NCBI RefSeq assembly: GCF_030733205.1
Contig: NZ_JASHJL010000029.1
Coordinates: 1 to 64,000, forward strand
Direction of reading: 5' to 3'
From: Mameliella sp. MMSF_3455
GTDB lineage: Bacteria > Pseudomonadota > Alphaproteobacteria > Rhodobacterales > Rhodobacteraceae
Length of the DNA: 64,000 nt
In this document: piece by piece, positions 47,090 to 56,260 of the stretch
Numbering within the stretch: position 1 is the first letter of the stretch
How the letters are laid out: each line of letters opens with the position of its first letter
The notes under the pieces: generated by a model
Told to the model about the DNA's origin: nothing
Seen by the model: the letters and a program-made list of their open reading frames with translations, nothing else
Database searches by the model: none
Position numbers and translations under genes: made by a program

Positions 47090-48088
47090 TCAACGGGATT
47101 GCACTGCACGCCGGTGCAGCGCCTCTGCGATGACCAGTGCCAGGATCACCAGCCCACCCTTGGAAATCAGTTGCCAGTTGGTCGTGACCTGTAGGACCAG
47201 CAGCCCTGTGTTCAGTACGCCGAGGATCAAAACGCCCCATACCGTGCCGATGATGCTGCCACGCCCGCCAGTCAGTGCCGCGCCGCCGATCACCGCCGCA
47301 GCGATGGCGTCGATCTCGACCCCCTGGGCAATGCCACCGAACCCTGCCTGTACAAAGCCCGCGAGCATCACGCCACCAAAGGCCGCAGTCAGACCGCTTA
47401 TCACCATCACGGAGGCACGGATCCGAACCGCACTGTGGCCCACCAGTTCGGCAGCGCGCGGATTGGTGCCCACTGCATAGGCAGCATATCCGAAGCGCGC
47501 GCGCGACAGCAGAACATGTGCGACGACAACCAACGCCACCATGTACCAGAATGGCGGGCTTGCCGGTATCGTCGATGCAAAACGAAACGCTACTTGAAAG
47601 CTTGCGTCGTTAATCGCAATGGATTGCTGCAACGGTTGCAGGGACTGCGCGATACCAAGCGTGATGGACAGTGTCGCCAGCGTAACGAGAAAAGACGGAA
47701 AGCGCGGAAAGCTCGGTATCAGCAGGGCTGTGAAGAGACCGTTCACAAGGCCAACCGCCCCACCGGCGGCAAGGGCGGCCAGCACCGCCAGCGGCCAGTG
47801 CCATTCTGCGGTCACTAGAAGGGCCGTGATCGTGCTGGCCAGCCCGGCAACGCCGCCCACGGACAGGTCGACCTCGCCACAGACAAGGCAGAGCGTCATG
47901 CCAATCGCGATGGAAACGAGAGGGATCGACAGCTGAACGACAGTTGTTGCAGACCCGATCGTGAACTGCTCGGGCGCGATCAGACCGAACGCCCCAACAA
48001 GGACGACCAGGTACAGGATCGCGGGATTGCGTTGCGCGAAGCGAATTGCGCGGCTCGGGGTAGTTGTGATTGTGGCGGTGTCGGTCAT
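47090..48088 (-). CDS. CUT2 sugar ABC transporter permease (transporter 1, b)
   Basis: This 332-residue RbsC-like permease has about nine hydrophobic helices and the motifs SIAIGMTLCLVCGEVDLSVGGVAGLASTITALL and IAQGVEIDAIAAAVIGGAALTGGRGSIIGTVWGVL. It is the second permease in the operon with SBP1 and the ATPase. Confidence 0.92.
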   Translation of the reverse strand: MTDTATITTTPSRAIRFAQRNPAILYLVVLVGAFGLIAPEQFTIGSATTVVQLSIPLVSIAIGMTLCLVCGEVDLSVGGVAGLASTITALLVTAEWHWPLAVLAALAAGGAVGLVNGLFTALLIPSFPRFPSFLVTLATLSITLGIAQSLQPLQQSIAINDASFQVAFRFASTIPASPPFWYMVALVVVAHVLLSRARFGYAAYAVGTNPRAAELVGHSAVRIRASVMVISGLTAAFGGVMLAGFVQAGFGGIAQGVEIDAIAAAVIGGAALTGGRGSIIGTVWGVLILGVLNTGLLVLQVTTNWQLISKGGLVILALVIAEALHRRAVQSR

Positions 48089-48099
48089 CGTCTTGGCTT

Positions 48100-49074
48100 T
48101 CAGCGTCGCATAAGAAGGATGGCGACGCCGATCAGCGCGCCCTTGGTGATGTCCTGCCAGGGTCCGGGCAAGCCAAGCACCGCGATGCCGGTAAAGATCA
48201 TAGTCAGCAACAGGGCGCCAAGCGCGGTGCCCAGCACGTTCCCCGTTCCGCCACCCAACCGCCCACCGCCGAGAACGACCGCGGCGATCACGTCAAGCTC
48301 CATGCCACCGGCCGTCTGCGCGATACCATAGTTGGTTCGGCCCGCCAGGATGACACCACCGATCGCGGCAGCCATCGCGCCAACCACAAGGACCAGCGCC
48401 TTGTGCCTTGCGACTGCGACACCGGCAAGACGGGCGCTTTCGGCGTGTGACCCCACGGCGCGTGTCCAGTTACCGAATCGCGTCTTGTGAAAGGCAATCC
48501 AAGCAACCGCCGCCAGGGCCGCCGCGATCACGAACGGAATCGGCAGCCCCAATGGCTTGAGACGGAAGAAGCGGATGAAGTCCAGGTCGCGCACCGCCAT
48601 GGGCTGCAACGAGATCGTCATCGCCACACCCTTGACTATCAGCAGCATTCCGAGCGTTGCAAGGAAGGACGGCAACCGAAACAGAAGCGTCAGGAGCGCG
48701 TTCACCGTGCCTACCGCCAGCCCGACCGCAAGGGCCGCCAGCAGGATCAGGGGAATTGCGAAGTCGCCCTTCGACGCCCAGGCGGTCAGGACCGACACCA
48801 GTGCGACGACCGATCCCACAGACAGGTCGATTTCGCCCGCCGCGATGACGAAGGTTGCGCCGAGGGCGACGATCAGCAGAACCGACCACTGCCGCAGGAT
48901 GTTCGTCAGACTGCTCGCGCTGAGGAAATGCGGCACCGTCAGCGCCAACCCGGTCCCCACAAGCAGCACCAGACAGACAAGAAGCAGGATCCTTGGATTG
49001 ACCTTGCGCACCCTGGCCAGAACCGCGGCTTCAGCACTGTTTGCGGCATATGTCTCTTGCAGACCGGCCATCAT
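48100..49074 (-). CDS. CUT2 sugar ABC transporter permease (transporter 1, a)
   Basis: The 324-residue permease has LLIVALGATFVIAAGEIDLSVGSVVALVSVLTAWA and AGGMELDVIAAVVLGGGRLGGGTGNVLGTALGALLL, the pair of conserved RbsC-type loops. The start overlaps the ATPase stop by ATGA. Two different permeases suggest a heterodimer. Confidence 0.92.
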   Translation of the reverse strand: MMAGLQETYAANSAEAAVLARVRKVNPRILLLVCLVLLVGTGLALTVPHFLSASSLTNILRQWSVLLIVALGATFVIAAGEIDLSVGSVVALVSVLTAWASKGDFAIPLILLAALAVGLAVGTVNALLTLLFRLPSFLATLGMLLIVKGVAMTISLQPMAVRDLDFIRFFRLKPLGLPIPFVIAAALAAVAWIAFHKTRFGNWTRAVGSHAESARLAGVAVARHKALVLVVGAMAAAIGGVILAGRTNYGIAQTAGGMELDVIAAVVLGGGRLGGGTGNVLGTALGALLLTMIFTGIAVLGLPGPWQDITKGALIGVAILLMRR

Positions 49075-50615
49075 TTCGTGCCTCCCGTCGCCATCAGCAC
49101 CAAAGCGCCCTCGTCGCGCTCGTCGGCGGGATCCGGGCTTTCGATACGTCCCTTGCGGATAACCAGGATCCGGTCACAAAGTCCGATGAGTTCGTCGAAC
49201 TCGGACGAGGCGACCAGAACACCCATGCCCGCCTCCGCGAGTTCTCGCACCAGTGCATGGATCTCGGCCTTGGCACCGATGTCAATCCCGGCAGTTGGTT
49301 CATCCAGCAAGAGCAGCTTCGGAGCGCGCAGCAGCCAGCGTGCAATGATCGCCTTTTGCTGGTTGCCGCCACTCAGGAAGCCGATGTCCAGATCGATCGA
49401 GGCCGCCCGGATGCCAAGACGCGCCACTTCTTCGAGTGCGGCCTTGCGGGCCTCGGCCCGACGAACCAATCCGCCGCGACTGAAAAGATCGCGAAAGGAC
49501 GCAAGCGCGATGTTCTGCCAAAGCGGCTTGCCGGCAAAGATGCCCATGAGCTTCCGGTCCTCGGGGACCAGCGCGATGCCCGCCCGCATCGCATCCACCG
49601 GCGAGCGTGGCTTGATCTCGCGCCCGGCGAGCCGGATCGTGCCCGCCGTGTTGCGCCGCAGGCCGAACAGGCATTCAAGCAATTCGCTTCGTCCACTGCC
49701 CAGCATTCCGGCGATTCCGACGATCTCCCCCTTGCCGACGGTCAGGCCGATTCCGTCAAGGCCGATGTCCGGCGCTTTCAATCCGGCGATGGTCAACAGG
49801 GGCTCGCGAGGACGCCCCGACCCCCTTTTGTCTGAACTTTGGGCGGCGTCGGCGGCCGGGCCAAGCATCGCTTCGACCAGCGACGAATGGTCGAAAGCAC
49901 CGCGCGCGAGCCGGGCGACTGTACGACCGTCCCGTAGTACGGTGACGACGTCGGCCAGTTGCATGACCTCGTCCAGGCGGTGCGTGATGAAAACAACCGC
50001 AAGATGCGAGCGAAGCTGTTCGAGAAGCTTGCAAAGCGCGATCTGCTCGCGCCGCGTCAATGCGGCGGTCGGTTCGTCCAGAATCAATACCCGCGCGTCC
50101 ATCGACACGGCACGGGCAATCTCGACCATCTGCCGATCGCCGATCGACAGGTCGCCGCATCGGGCGCCGACCGGAATATCGACGTCGAGTTGTGCCAAGG
50201 CCGCGCGCGCATCGTGGTTCATCTTGCGCCGGTCGATCAGCCCTCCGCGCATAGGCTCGCGCCCGAGAAAGATGTTCTCGGCGACGTCAAGGTCATCGAG
50301 TACGCACAGTTCCTGGTGCACCATTGCGATGCCGGCAGTCTGGGCATCTGCAGGCCGGCCGAAGTGAACCTCGTGGCCGGCCAGCCGGATCTCGCCCGCA
50401 TCAGCTGCAATGGCTCCGCAGAGGATCTGCATCAGCGTGGATTTCCCGGCGCCGTTATGGCCGACGATTCCGTGGATCGTTCTCTGGTCCACGTCCAGTT
50501 CCGCCCCGCGAAGCGCACGCGCAGCACCGAAGCGCTTTTCGATCCCGCGCAATGACATAAGCCTTTGCGGCGAAGAGCTGTCATTCGGTGCAACGATCTG
50601 GTTTGGATAGGGCAT
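49071..50615 (-). CDS. CUT2 sugar ABC transporter ATP-binding protein (transporter 1)
   Basis: This 514-residue RbsA/MglA-like double ATPase has a first NBD with GHNGAGKST, LSIGDRQMVEIARAV and LILDEPTAALT. The second NBD has the usual degenerate GMLGSGRSEL, and SGGNQQKAIIARWL with LLLDEPTAGIDIGAK. The start at 50615 (MPYPNQIVAP) is the most likely; MSLRGIEKRFG at 50558 is possible. Confidence 0.93.
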   Translation of the reverse strand: MPYPNQIVAPNDSSSPQRLMSLRGIEKRFGAARALRGAELDVDQRTIHGIVGHNGAGKSTLMQILCGAIAADAGEIRLAGHEVHFGRPADAQTAGIAMVHQELCVLDDLDVAENIFLGREPMRGGLIDRRKMNHDARAALAQLDVDIPVGARCGDLSIGDRQMVEIARAVSMDARVLILDEPTAALTRREQIALCKLLEQLRSHLAVVFITHRLDEVMQLADVVTVLRDGRTVARLARGAFDHSSLVEAMLGPAADAAQSSDKRGSGRPREPLLTIAGLKAPDIGLDGIGLTVGKGEIVGIAGMLGSGRSELLECLFGLRRNTAGTIRLAGREIKPRSPVDAMRAGIALVPEDRKLMGIFAGKPLWQNIALASFRDLFSRGGLVRRAEARKAALEEVARLGIRAASIDLDIGFLSGGNQQKAIIARWLLRAPKLLLLDEPTAGIDIGAKAEIHALVRELAEAGMGVLVASSEFDELIGLCDRILVIRKGRIESPDPADERDEGALVLMATGGTK

Positions 50616-50642
50616 CTCTAAGTTCCACAGGAATTCGGCAGA

Positions 50643-50680
50643 CGCCCGGGCGCACGACACCCTGTCGTCGCGCCCGGGCG
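50643..50680. terminator. Strong intercistronic hairpin between SBP1 and ATPase
   Basis: 50643-50652 (CGCCCGGGCG) pairs with 50671-50680, and 50654-50659 (ACGACA) with 50663-50668, around a CCC loop. It lies between the binding protein and the ATPase gene and would let the binding protein be expressed above the transporter. No U-tract follows. Confidence 0.7.
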
Positions 50681-50692
50681 GATAGGACTGCG

Positions 50693-51901
50693 TCAGAACG
50701 GCAGTGCCTCGCCGCCCCAGTCGTTTTGCCAGGCGGCCTCGACATTGTCGGGCGTTGTGACGGTCCCCACGGTCTTGACGATCAGGGGTACGCGTTGTCC
50801 GAGGAGGATCTTCCCCATGACGTTGGCATCCGCGATCCCGGACTGCGAAATGGGCAGGCTGTAGGTGACGTGCACCGGCCATCCGCCGGTCAGAAGGTCT
50901 GCCGCGGTCCCTTCGTCGAGATCGAAGGCAATCACCCAGGTATCTTCACGTCCCGCGTCGCGGATCGCGGCCGAGGCGCCGGCATACCAATGCCCCAGAG
51001 CCGCGACGACATGGGCGTTCGGATATTGCTGCAACGCCGCTGTCGTCGCCGCTTGCGCGTCTTCGACTCCGGGCGCCACCGGCTTCTCCTCGACAAGCGT
51101 CATCTTGCAGATGTCCTGCACTTCCGGCAGCTCGAGCCCTTGCTTGAATCCGATGGTACGTGCGATGTCGAAGAATGCAGGGCTCTTGGCGGTCAGCAGC
51201 ACGACGTCTGTTTCCGTGATGCCTTCATCACGCAGCTTCTTCGCCATCGGCAACACCAGATCACGCGCGTTTTCCGCCTGATCCGGCATGATGGTCGAGG
51301 TAGTCGGGAAGTAGGCCGACGAGGGCGCAACCACGCTGGTCGAGGCGACCCCTCCATCGTGCATCTGGCGCATCGCTTGGCTGAACACGACCCAGTCGAC
51401 TGCCAAAGTTCCGATGACCGGAACACCTTGCTGGATCATTAGCTGCACGCCCGCGATATCGCGGTCGGGTTTGCCCTGCACATCGTAGACGGTCTTCTCG
51501 CCCGCCCATTTGTCGACCTCGGCCTCCCAGAAACGGTTCCAGCCGACGATGGCCGGAACAAAGAGGCCGTACCAGCTGTGGCCCACCTTCGGGGACATGG
51601 ACCGCAATTCGGCGATCTCATCCCGGGTCAGCACCACATCCGATGACGTATCGGGGGCGGCGTCCTTCATGGCGTCGAGCCAGAAGTTGACTGCCCCCTG
51701 GATATCGTCCGCGATCGGATCGGTGCCCAACGGATAGGCCTGAACCGTTGCGGCGCGCGCCAGCCTCGGTGCGGCGAGCGAACCTAGCAGGCCGGCAGCA
51801 GTGACGGCGGTCGAGCCGGCAAGAAACTGGCGGCGACCGATTCGGGTCAAGGATCGAGCGTGCTCGGGATTCGCTTTTCCGATGAGGGATTTGGAGGGCA
51901 T
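50693..51901 (-). CDS. Periplasmic sugar-binding protein of CUT2 transporter 1 (TorT/RbsB-like)
   Basis: The protein of about 402 residues has a Tat signal (RIGRRQFLAGSTAVTAAGLLG) and a type I periplasmic binding fold (SWYGLFVPAIVGWNRFWEAEVDKWA, AGVQLMIQQGVPVIGTLAVDW, PNAHVVAALGHWYAGASAAIRDAG). ATG 51901 is preferred over 51922 because GGAAC lies upstream. The ligand is unknown, but the downstream genes point to a polyol or ketose. Confidence 0.85.
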   Translation of the reverse strand: MPSKSLIGKANPEHARSLTRIGRRQFLAGSTAVTAAGLLGSLAAPRLARAATVQAYPLGTDPIADDIQGAVNFWLDAMKDAAPDTSSDVVLTRDEIAELRSMSPKVGHSWYGLFVPAIVGWNRFWEAEVDKWAGEKTVYDVQGKPDRDIAGVQLMIQQGVPVIGTLAVDWVVFSQAMRQMHDGGVASTSVVAPSSAYFPTTSTIMPDQAENARDLVLPMAKKLRDEGITETDVVLLTAKSPAFFDIARTIGFKQGLELPEVQDICKMTLVEEKPVAPGVEDAQAATTAALQQYPNAHVVAALGHWYAGASAAIRDAGREDTWVIAFDLDEGTAADLLTGGWPVHVTYSLPISQSGIADANVMGKILLGQRVPLIVKTVGTVTTPDNVEAAWQNDWGGEALPF

Positions 51902-51928
51902 GGCATGTTCCTTTTCGAGCAATGCAGT

Positions 51929-51944
51929 ATCTAATATTTCAGAT
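51929..51944. promoter_or_regulatory. Operator-like palindrome before SBP1
   Basis: ATCTAATATTTCAGAT has ATCT/AGAT ends. Its complement begins ATCTGAAAT, which recurs at 52148-52156 on the other side of the divergent promoter region. Confidence 0.45.
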
Positions 51945-52147
51945 ATCAGACATCAGTTCAAGCCGGATTTGCGGGACTCGCCGAAATCTCGGCGCCGCCA
52001 ATCGCCCGCGCTGAAATCTGTAACGCTCCGTTCGTGCCATGTTTTTTTGACTCGCGGCCTGCAGCCGCGAGGTACCAAATTGAAAGTCTTGGAAATTTTC
52101 CCTTTCGCCTGATTCCGGCATACAGCGCTAAAGGGGTCTTGCCTTAA

Positions 52148-52161
52148 ATCTGAAATCTGAT
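52148..52161. promoter_or_regulatory. Operator-like element before SBP2
   Basis: ATCTGAAATCTGAT shares ATCTGAAAT with the element before SBP1. Both lie in the 306-bp intergenic region between divergent binding-protein genes, so one regulator may control both transporters. The regulator gene is not in the window. Confidence 0.4.
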
Positions 52162-52207
52162 ACATTACATAAACAATTTCAGTTTGACGCGAGGAGAGCG
52201 TGAAATC

Positions 52208-53344
52208 ATGACCGAGCATAAGGACAAGACCCGAATGACCGGAATCACGCGGAGGGGACTGCTGAGGTCAAGTCCTGCCCTTCTGGGAGGTGCAGCTTTG
52301 CTGAACGGCAGCGGCCTGCTGCCCGGAGCCGGAGCCCAAGCGGCGACGGCATCGCATTCGACACTGGATTACGATGCGCTTGTTCGGGCGCAACTGGAAG
52401 GCAGGACGATTCGGTGCGGGTTCACTCCCCCGATCCTCTCGGAATTTTTCAACATCATGGAACATGCCTGCTATCGGCAGGCACAGGATTACTCGGAACG
52501 CTTCGGTGTGAAATGGGAATGGCAGCGCGCTTCGCCCAGCGGCAATTTCAACTCCGTCGAGGGCCAGTACAACATCATTCAGAACTGGATCACCGCCGGG
52601 CTTGACGCAATCTTCGTATGCACCGCCGGCACGCCTTCGGACACATCGAAGATCTATACAGAAGCGCGCGCCAAGGGCGTCGACATAATCCAATTCAACA
52701 TGCCGATCTCGCTGTGGCCGATCGAAGAGCAGAAAGCCGTCTGCTCGGTCGGGTACCACGACACGCTGCAGTCGGGCTACGTCGCCGGCAAGTATATCGC
52801 TGAGCAACTAGGCGGAAAGGGCAAAGTCCTTCAGATCTGGGGCCCGTCCGGAAGCCCATGGGCCGAGGCGCGCCAGCGCGGTTTCGACATGGTCCTGGCC
52901 GAGTATCCAGACCTTCAGGTCGTCGGCAAGGCGGACGGCGGCTATGTCCGCGACAAGGGCTTCTCGGCGGCGCAGAACCTTCTGACGTCCAACCCGGATG
53001 TCAACGCGATCTACGGCGAGAACGAGGAGATGGCGCTCGGGGCCTCGCAGGCAATAGACGCCCTAGGGATGCGGCACTGGGACGGCCAGGGCGGCATCAT
53101 CACGATCGGCGCAGACGGCCTGCAATCGGGGTTCGACGCGATCCGGCAGGGACGGCTTTCGGCGACCATCGAGGTCGGCGGCGTGGGCCAGGGCCTGACC
53201 CTTGTCGAAATGCTGATGGCGCATCGGTATCTCGGCAAGATCGTCGCGGATGTGTACAACGTGCCCGTGACGCTGGTCACCAAAGACAATGTCGACCAGG
53301 TCGAAGCATTACAGGCATGGGCCCTGGCGGCGCCTGAACTCTGA
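52208..53344 (+). CDS. Periplasmic sugar-binding protein of CUT2 transporter 2
   Basis: This 378-residue RbsB-type protein has a Tat signal (GITRRGLLRSSPALLGGAALL) and the fold motifs GFTPPILSEFFNIMEHACYRQAQDY, ITAGLDAIFVCTAG, SGYVAGKYIAEQLGGKGKVLQIWG and NAIYGENEEMALGASQAIDALG. The start at 52208 follows GAGGAG. It is divergent from SBP1; its permeases and ATPase are encoded at 55.2-58.9 kb on the other strand. Confidence 0.85.
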   Translation: MTEHKDKTRMTGITRRGLLRSSPALLGGAALLNGSGLLPGAGAQAATASHSTLDYDALVRAQLEGRTIRCGFTPPILSEFFNIMEHACYRQAQDYSERFGVKWEWQRASPSGNFNSVEGQYNIIQNWITAGLDAIFVCTAGTPSDTSKIYTEARAKGVDIIQFNMPISLWPIEEQKAVCSVGYHDTLQSGYVAGKYIAEQLGGKGKVLQIWGPSGSPWAEARQRGFDMVLAEYPDLQVVGKADGGYVRDKGFSAAQNLLTSNPDVNAIYGENEEMALGASQAIDALGMRHWDGQGGIITIGADGLQSGFDAIRQGRLSATIEVGGVGQGLTLVEMLMAHRYLGKIVADVYNVPVTLVTKDNVDQVEALQAWALAAPEL

Positions 53345-53372
53345 ACCTCCCTGCGGCGAAGGCCGTGACCTG

Positions 53373-53406
53373 CGGGGCGGGAGGAGAGTCCTGCCCCGTT
53401 CTTTTT
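53373..53406 (+). terminator. Rho-independent terminator/attenuator after SBP2
   Basis: 53373-53382 (CGGGGCGGGA) pairs with 53389-53398 (TCCTGCCCCG) with one G-U pair and a 6-nt loop, followed by TTCTTTTT. The next gene starts 24 bp later, so it probably attenuates rather than ends the operon. Confidence 0.75.
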
Positions 53407-53429
53407 CGGGCACGTGTAAAGGAACTCCC

Positions 53430-54302
53430 ATGAACGATTTGCGCCTCGTCGCGGATGTGAAGCAGGAGCTTGGCGAGAGCATTCTGTGGGACGACGCCCG
53501 GAACGAGCTGGTCTGGGTCGACATCCACAAGGGCGCCATCTGGCGCCTGTCGTTGCGAACCAGCAAACTTCGCCGTCACGCCCTTCCGGATCGGGTCGGC
53601 GCCATAGGCCTGACCCGTTCGGGACGGTACGTGGTGGGACTGGCCGGCGGATTCGGCTTTTTCGACCCGGAGAACGACACCTGGATCGGCAGCGTGGATA
53701 TCGAGTCCGACAAGCCGGCGACACGCCTGAACGACGGACGCTGCGACCGGTACGGCAACTTCATCTGCGGCGGGATGCGCGAAACCGACGACACATCGGT
53801 GACCAGCGCGTTGTACCGTTTCCGGCCCGACGGGCGCGTGGACACCGTTCTTGCACCCATCGGCTGCGCCAACAGCACCTGTTTCTCGCCTGACGGCCGG
53901 GTGATGTACTTCTCTGACATGCCGACGGGCAAGATCCTTGCCTACGACTACGATCCGGACGGCGCCCCCGGCGCGCATCGCATCATTGCCGACCTTTCGG
54001 ACCAGCCGGGTCTTGCCGACGGCTCCACAGTCGACGCCGAGGGATGCATCTGGAATGCGCAGTGGGGCGGAGGAAAGCTGGTGCGCTACACGCCCGATGG
54101 CCAGGTCGAGCGCGAGATCGCCCTGCCCGTCACCAACCCCACCTGCGTCGGCTTTGGTGGCGAAGACTTGAGCACGCTATTCATCACATCTGCCTCTTTC
54201 ATGCTGAACGAGGCGCAGCGCGCGTCGGAACCTGACGCAGGCAGCCTGTTTGCCGTGAATGTCCTCGTCGGCGGCCTGCCCGAACCGCGTTTCGCAGATT
54301 GA
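53430..54302 (+). CDS. SMP-30/gluconolactonase family lactonase
   Basis: The 290-residue beta-propeller hydrolase has LGESILWDDARNELVWVDIHKG (metal-binding Glu), RLNDGRCDRYGNFICGGM (Asn/Asp), ANSTCFSPDGRVMYFSDMPTG and LADGSTVDAEGCIWNAQWGGGKLVRYTPDG (Asp). It should open a sugar lactone to the acid. AAAGGA precedes ATG 53430. Combined with the GMC dehydrogenase and dehydratase nearby it fits oxidative sugar catabolism. Confidence 0.9.
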   Translation: MNDLRLVADVKQELGESILWDDARNELVWVDIHKGAIWRLSLRTSKLRRHALPDRVGAIGLTRSGRYVVGLAGGFGFFDPENDTWIGSVDIESDKPATRLNDGRCDRYGNFICGGMRETDDTSVTSALYRFRPDGRVDTVLAPIGCANSTCFSPDGRVMYFSDMPTGKILAYDYDPDGAPGAHRIIADLSDQPGLADGSTVDAEGCIWNAQWGGGKLVRYTPDGQVEREIALPVTNPTCVGFGGEDLSTLFITSASFMLNEAQRASEPDAGSLFAVNVLVGGLPEPRFAD

Positions 54303-54309
54303 TCCCTTT

Positions 54310-55218
54310 TCAAGCGGCGGCGATTTCCGCCGGGATTGCCCCCGGGTATGTTAGCACGATCGCCGCATATGCGTTGGCGCGTCGCGCGGCAAGTTCTGGG
54401 TCTTCTCCGATATGAAGCCCGCTGAGGAATGCCGCATTCCACGCGTCGCCGGCGCCAGTTGAGTCGACGAGTTCGGCGACGGGATCCACCGGAATATGGT
54501 GCGTGACGCCGTCTTTCTGGATCAGCACCCCGTCAGCGCCCATCTTCATCGCGACACCGCCACTGCCCGCGTCGGCAAAATACTTCAGGGCGCGACCGCT
54601 CGTCAGATCCTGGTTCGAGATAAGCGGCACGTCAGCCGGATAGCTCGGCAGGGTCCAGGCGGCATGGGGTGCGACTCTGTGAAATGCCTGCCTGGCACTT
54701 TCCAGCCCGCCGCGGCGCGACCAGAGTTGTGGCCGGTAGTTGGGGTCGTACACGACGGCCCGCGCGATCCGCGCCGCTGCGGCTGTCAGGCGATCGGCGC
54801 TTTCCGAAATCGCCTGGGTGATCCCCGAAAGAAGCACGACCCGGGAACTGGCAATCAAATCGGGATCGAGATCTTCCGGACCCATGCCAGCGGCCGCGCT
54901 GCCCGCGCGCCGGTAGGTGAAGCTGCGTTCGCCATAGGGATCGTTCGTGATGAAGTAGAGCCCGTTCTCTCCCGGCACCAGAGGTGCATGTGAAAGATCG
55001 ACACCGGCGCGGTGCCAGGCGGCGCGCAGCCACGGCCCGAACCTGTCATTGCCGACACGCGTCTGGAACGCCGTGCGCAGTCCCAGCCTGCCGGCGTGGA
55101 CGAGGGTGTTCATCACGTCCCCGCCCCATGCCATCCGCATCATGTCGTCGCGCCCTGCGATCGGTTCGGCACGGAACTCGACCATGCATTCGCCGATACC
55201 GATCAGGTCCAACTGCAT
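54310..55218 (-). CDS. PfkB-family sugar kinase (KDG kinase-like)
   Basis: The 302-residue ribokinase-family protein has GECMVEFRA, GGDVMNTLVHAGRLGLRTAFQTRVGNDRFG, VYDPNYRPQLW and the catalytic DSTGAGDAWNAAFLSGL. The DPNYRPxLW motif is usual in 2-keto-3-deoxygluconate kinases. It ends the minus-strand gluco-acid operon and converges on the lactonase gene. Confidence 0.87.
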   Translation of the reverse strand: MQLDLIGIGECMVEFRAEPIAGRDDMMRMAWGGDVMNTLVHAGRLGLRTAFQTRVGNDRFGPWLRAAWHRAGVDLSHAPLVPGENGLYFITNDPYGERSFTYRRAGSAAAGMGPEDLDPDLIASSRVVLLSGITQAISESADRLTAAAARIARAVVYDPNYRPQLWSRRGGLESARQAFHRVAPHAAWTLPSYPADVPLISNQDLTSGRALKYFADAGSGGVAMKMGADGVLIQKDGVTHHIPVDPVAELVDSTGAGDAWNAAFLSGLHIGEDPELAARRANAYAAIVLTYPGAIPAEIAAA

Positions 55219-55243
55219 GATCGTCGCTCCTTGCCCGTTCCGA

Positions 55244-56260
55244 TCAGCCGGCGACCTGCGCCCTGCGCCCGGATACGATTCCGGAAACGCGGTCGAAAGT
55301 GATCACCACGAGGATGACCGATCCGATCACGAAGGTTTCGAACACTGGCGGAATCCCGGTCAGGTTGATGACATTCTGGATCACCACCAGCGTCAAGGCC
55401 CCGATAGCGGCACCGACGAGGCTGCCCCGACCGCCGCTTAGAGCGGCACCCCCGATGATCGCCGCGGCCAGCGCCTGTATCTCCATTCCGGCCGCCATGT
55501 TCGGCTGCACGGTGCCCAGGCGCCCGGCAAGCAGCACGCCGACCACGCCAGCGAGGAACCCTGAAAGAGCATAACTGGCCAACTTGATCCGTGTGATGTT
55601 CACGCCCGACAGGCGCGCGATCTCGGGGTTTTCGCCGACCGCCCGCAGGTGGCTGGACACCCTTGAAAAGCGCATGATCAGGATGCCGGCGATCACCAGA
55701 AATGCGGTAATGAACTCGGGCACCGTCAACCCGTAAGGCAAACGCCGCAGCCCGCCCAGCATCATGTATCCGTTGCTGGAGTAACCGATGATCGGAACGC
55801 CCTGCGTCCAGACCAGCAGGATGCCGCGGATCAGCGCCAGCGTTGCCAGGGTTGTAACAAAATCGGGGATGCCAAGCCGCGTGATAATCAGTCCGTTCAG
55901 CAAGCCCAGCAGGGTGCCTGCCAGGATCCCGCAAAGAAGGGCAAGCGGCAGCGGAAATCCGATCGCCGAGACCAGCCATGCAACCACACCCCCGGACAAT
56001 GCGGCGATTGCGCCGACCGACAGGTCGATGCCGCCGCCGATCAGCACCACGGTCATTCCGACGGCGAGCAATATGAGGAAGGCCGACTGGTTCAATATGT
56101 TCGCCCAATTCAGCCACGTCAGGAAGAAGGGCGACACGAAGCTCATCGCGATGGAGACGAGCACCAGGAAGACGGCGATGCCGACCCCTGGCCGGTTCAG
56201 TACCGCGCCGAGCCGATCGGTGAATGCTGTCGAGGTTTCCATTGGGACCTTCGCTTTCAA
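55244..56260 (-). CDS. CUT2 sugar ABC transporter permease (transporter 2, b)
   Basis: This 338-residue RbsC-like permease has ILLAVGMTVVLIGGGIDLSVGAIAALSGGVVAWL and MAAGMEIQALAAAIIGGAALSGGRGSLVGAAIGALTL. The start overlaps the preceding permease stop by ATGA. Confidence 0.92.
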   Translation of the reverse strand: MKAKVPMETSTAFTDRLGAVLNRPGVGIAVFLVLVSIAMSFVSPFFLTWLNWANILNQSAFLILLAVGMTVVLIGGGIDLSVGAIAALSGGVVAWLVSAIGFPLPLALLCGILAGTLLGLLNGLIITRLGIPDFVTTLATLALIRGILLVWTQGVPIIGYSSNGYMMLGGLRRLPYGLTVPEFITAFLVIAGILIMRFSRVSSHLRAVGENPEIARLSGVNITRIKLASYALSGFLAGVVGVLLAGRLGTVQPNMAAGMEIQALAAAIIGGAALSGGRGSLVGAAIGALTLVVIQNVINLTGIPPVFETFVIGSVILVVITFDRVSGIVSGRRAQVAG

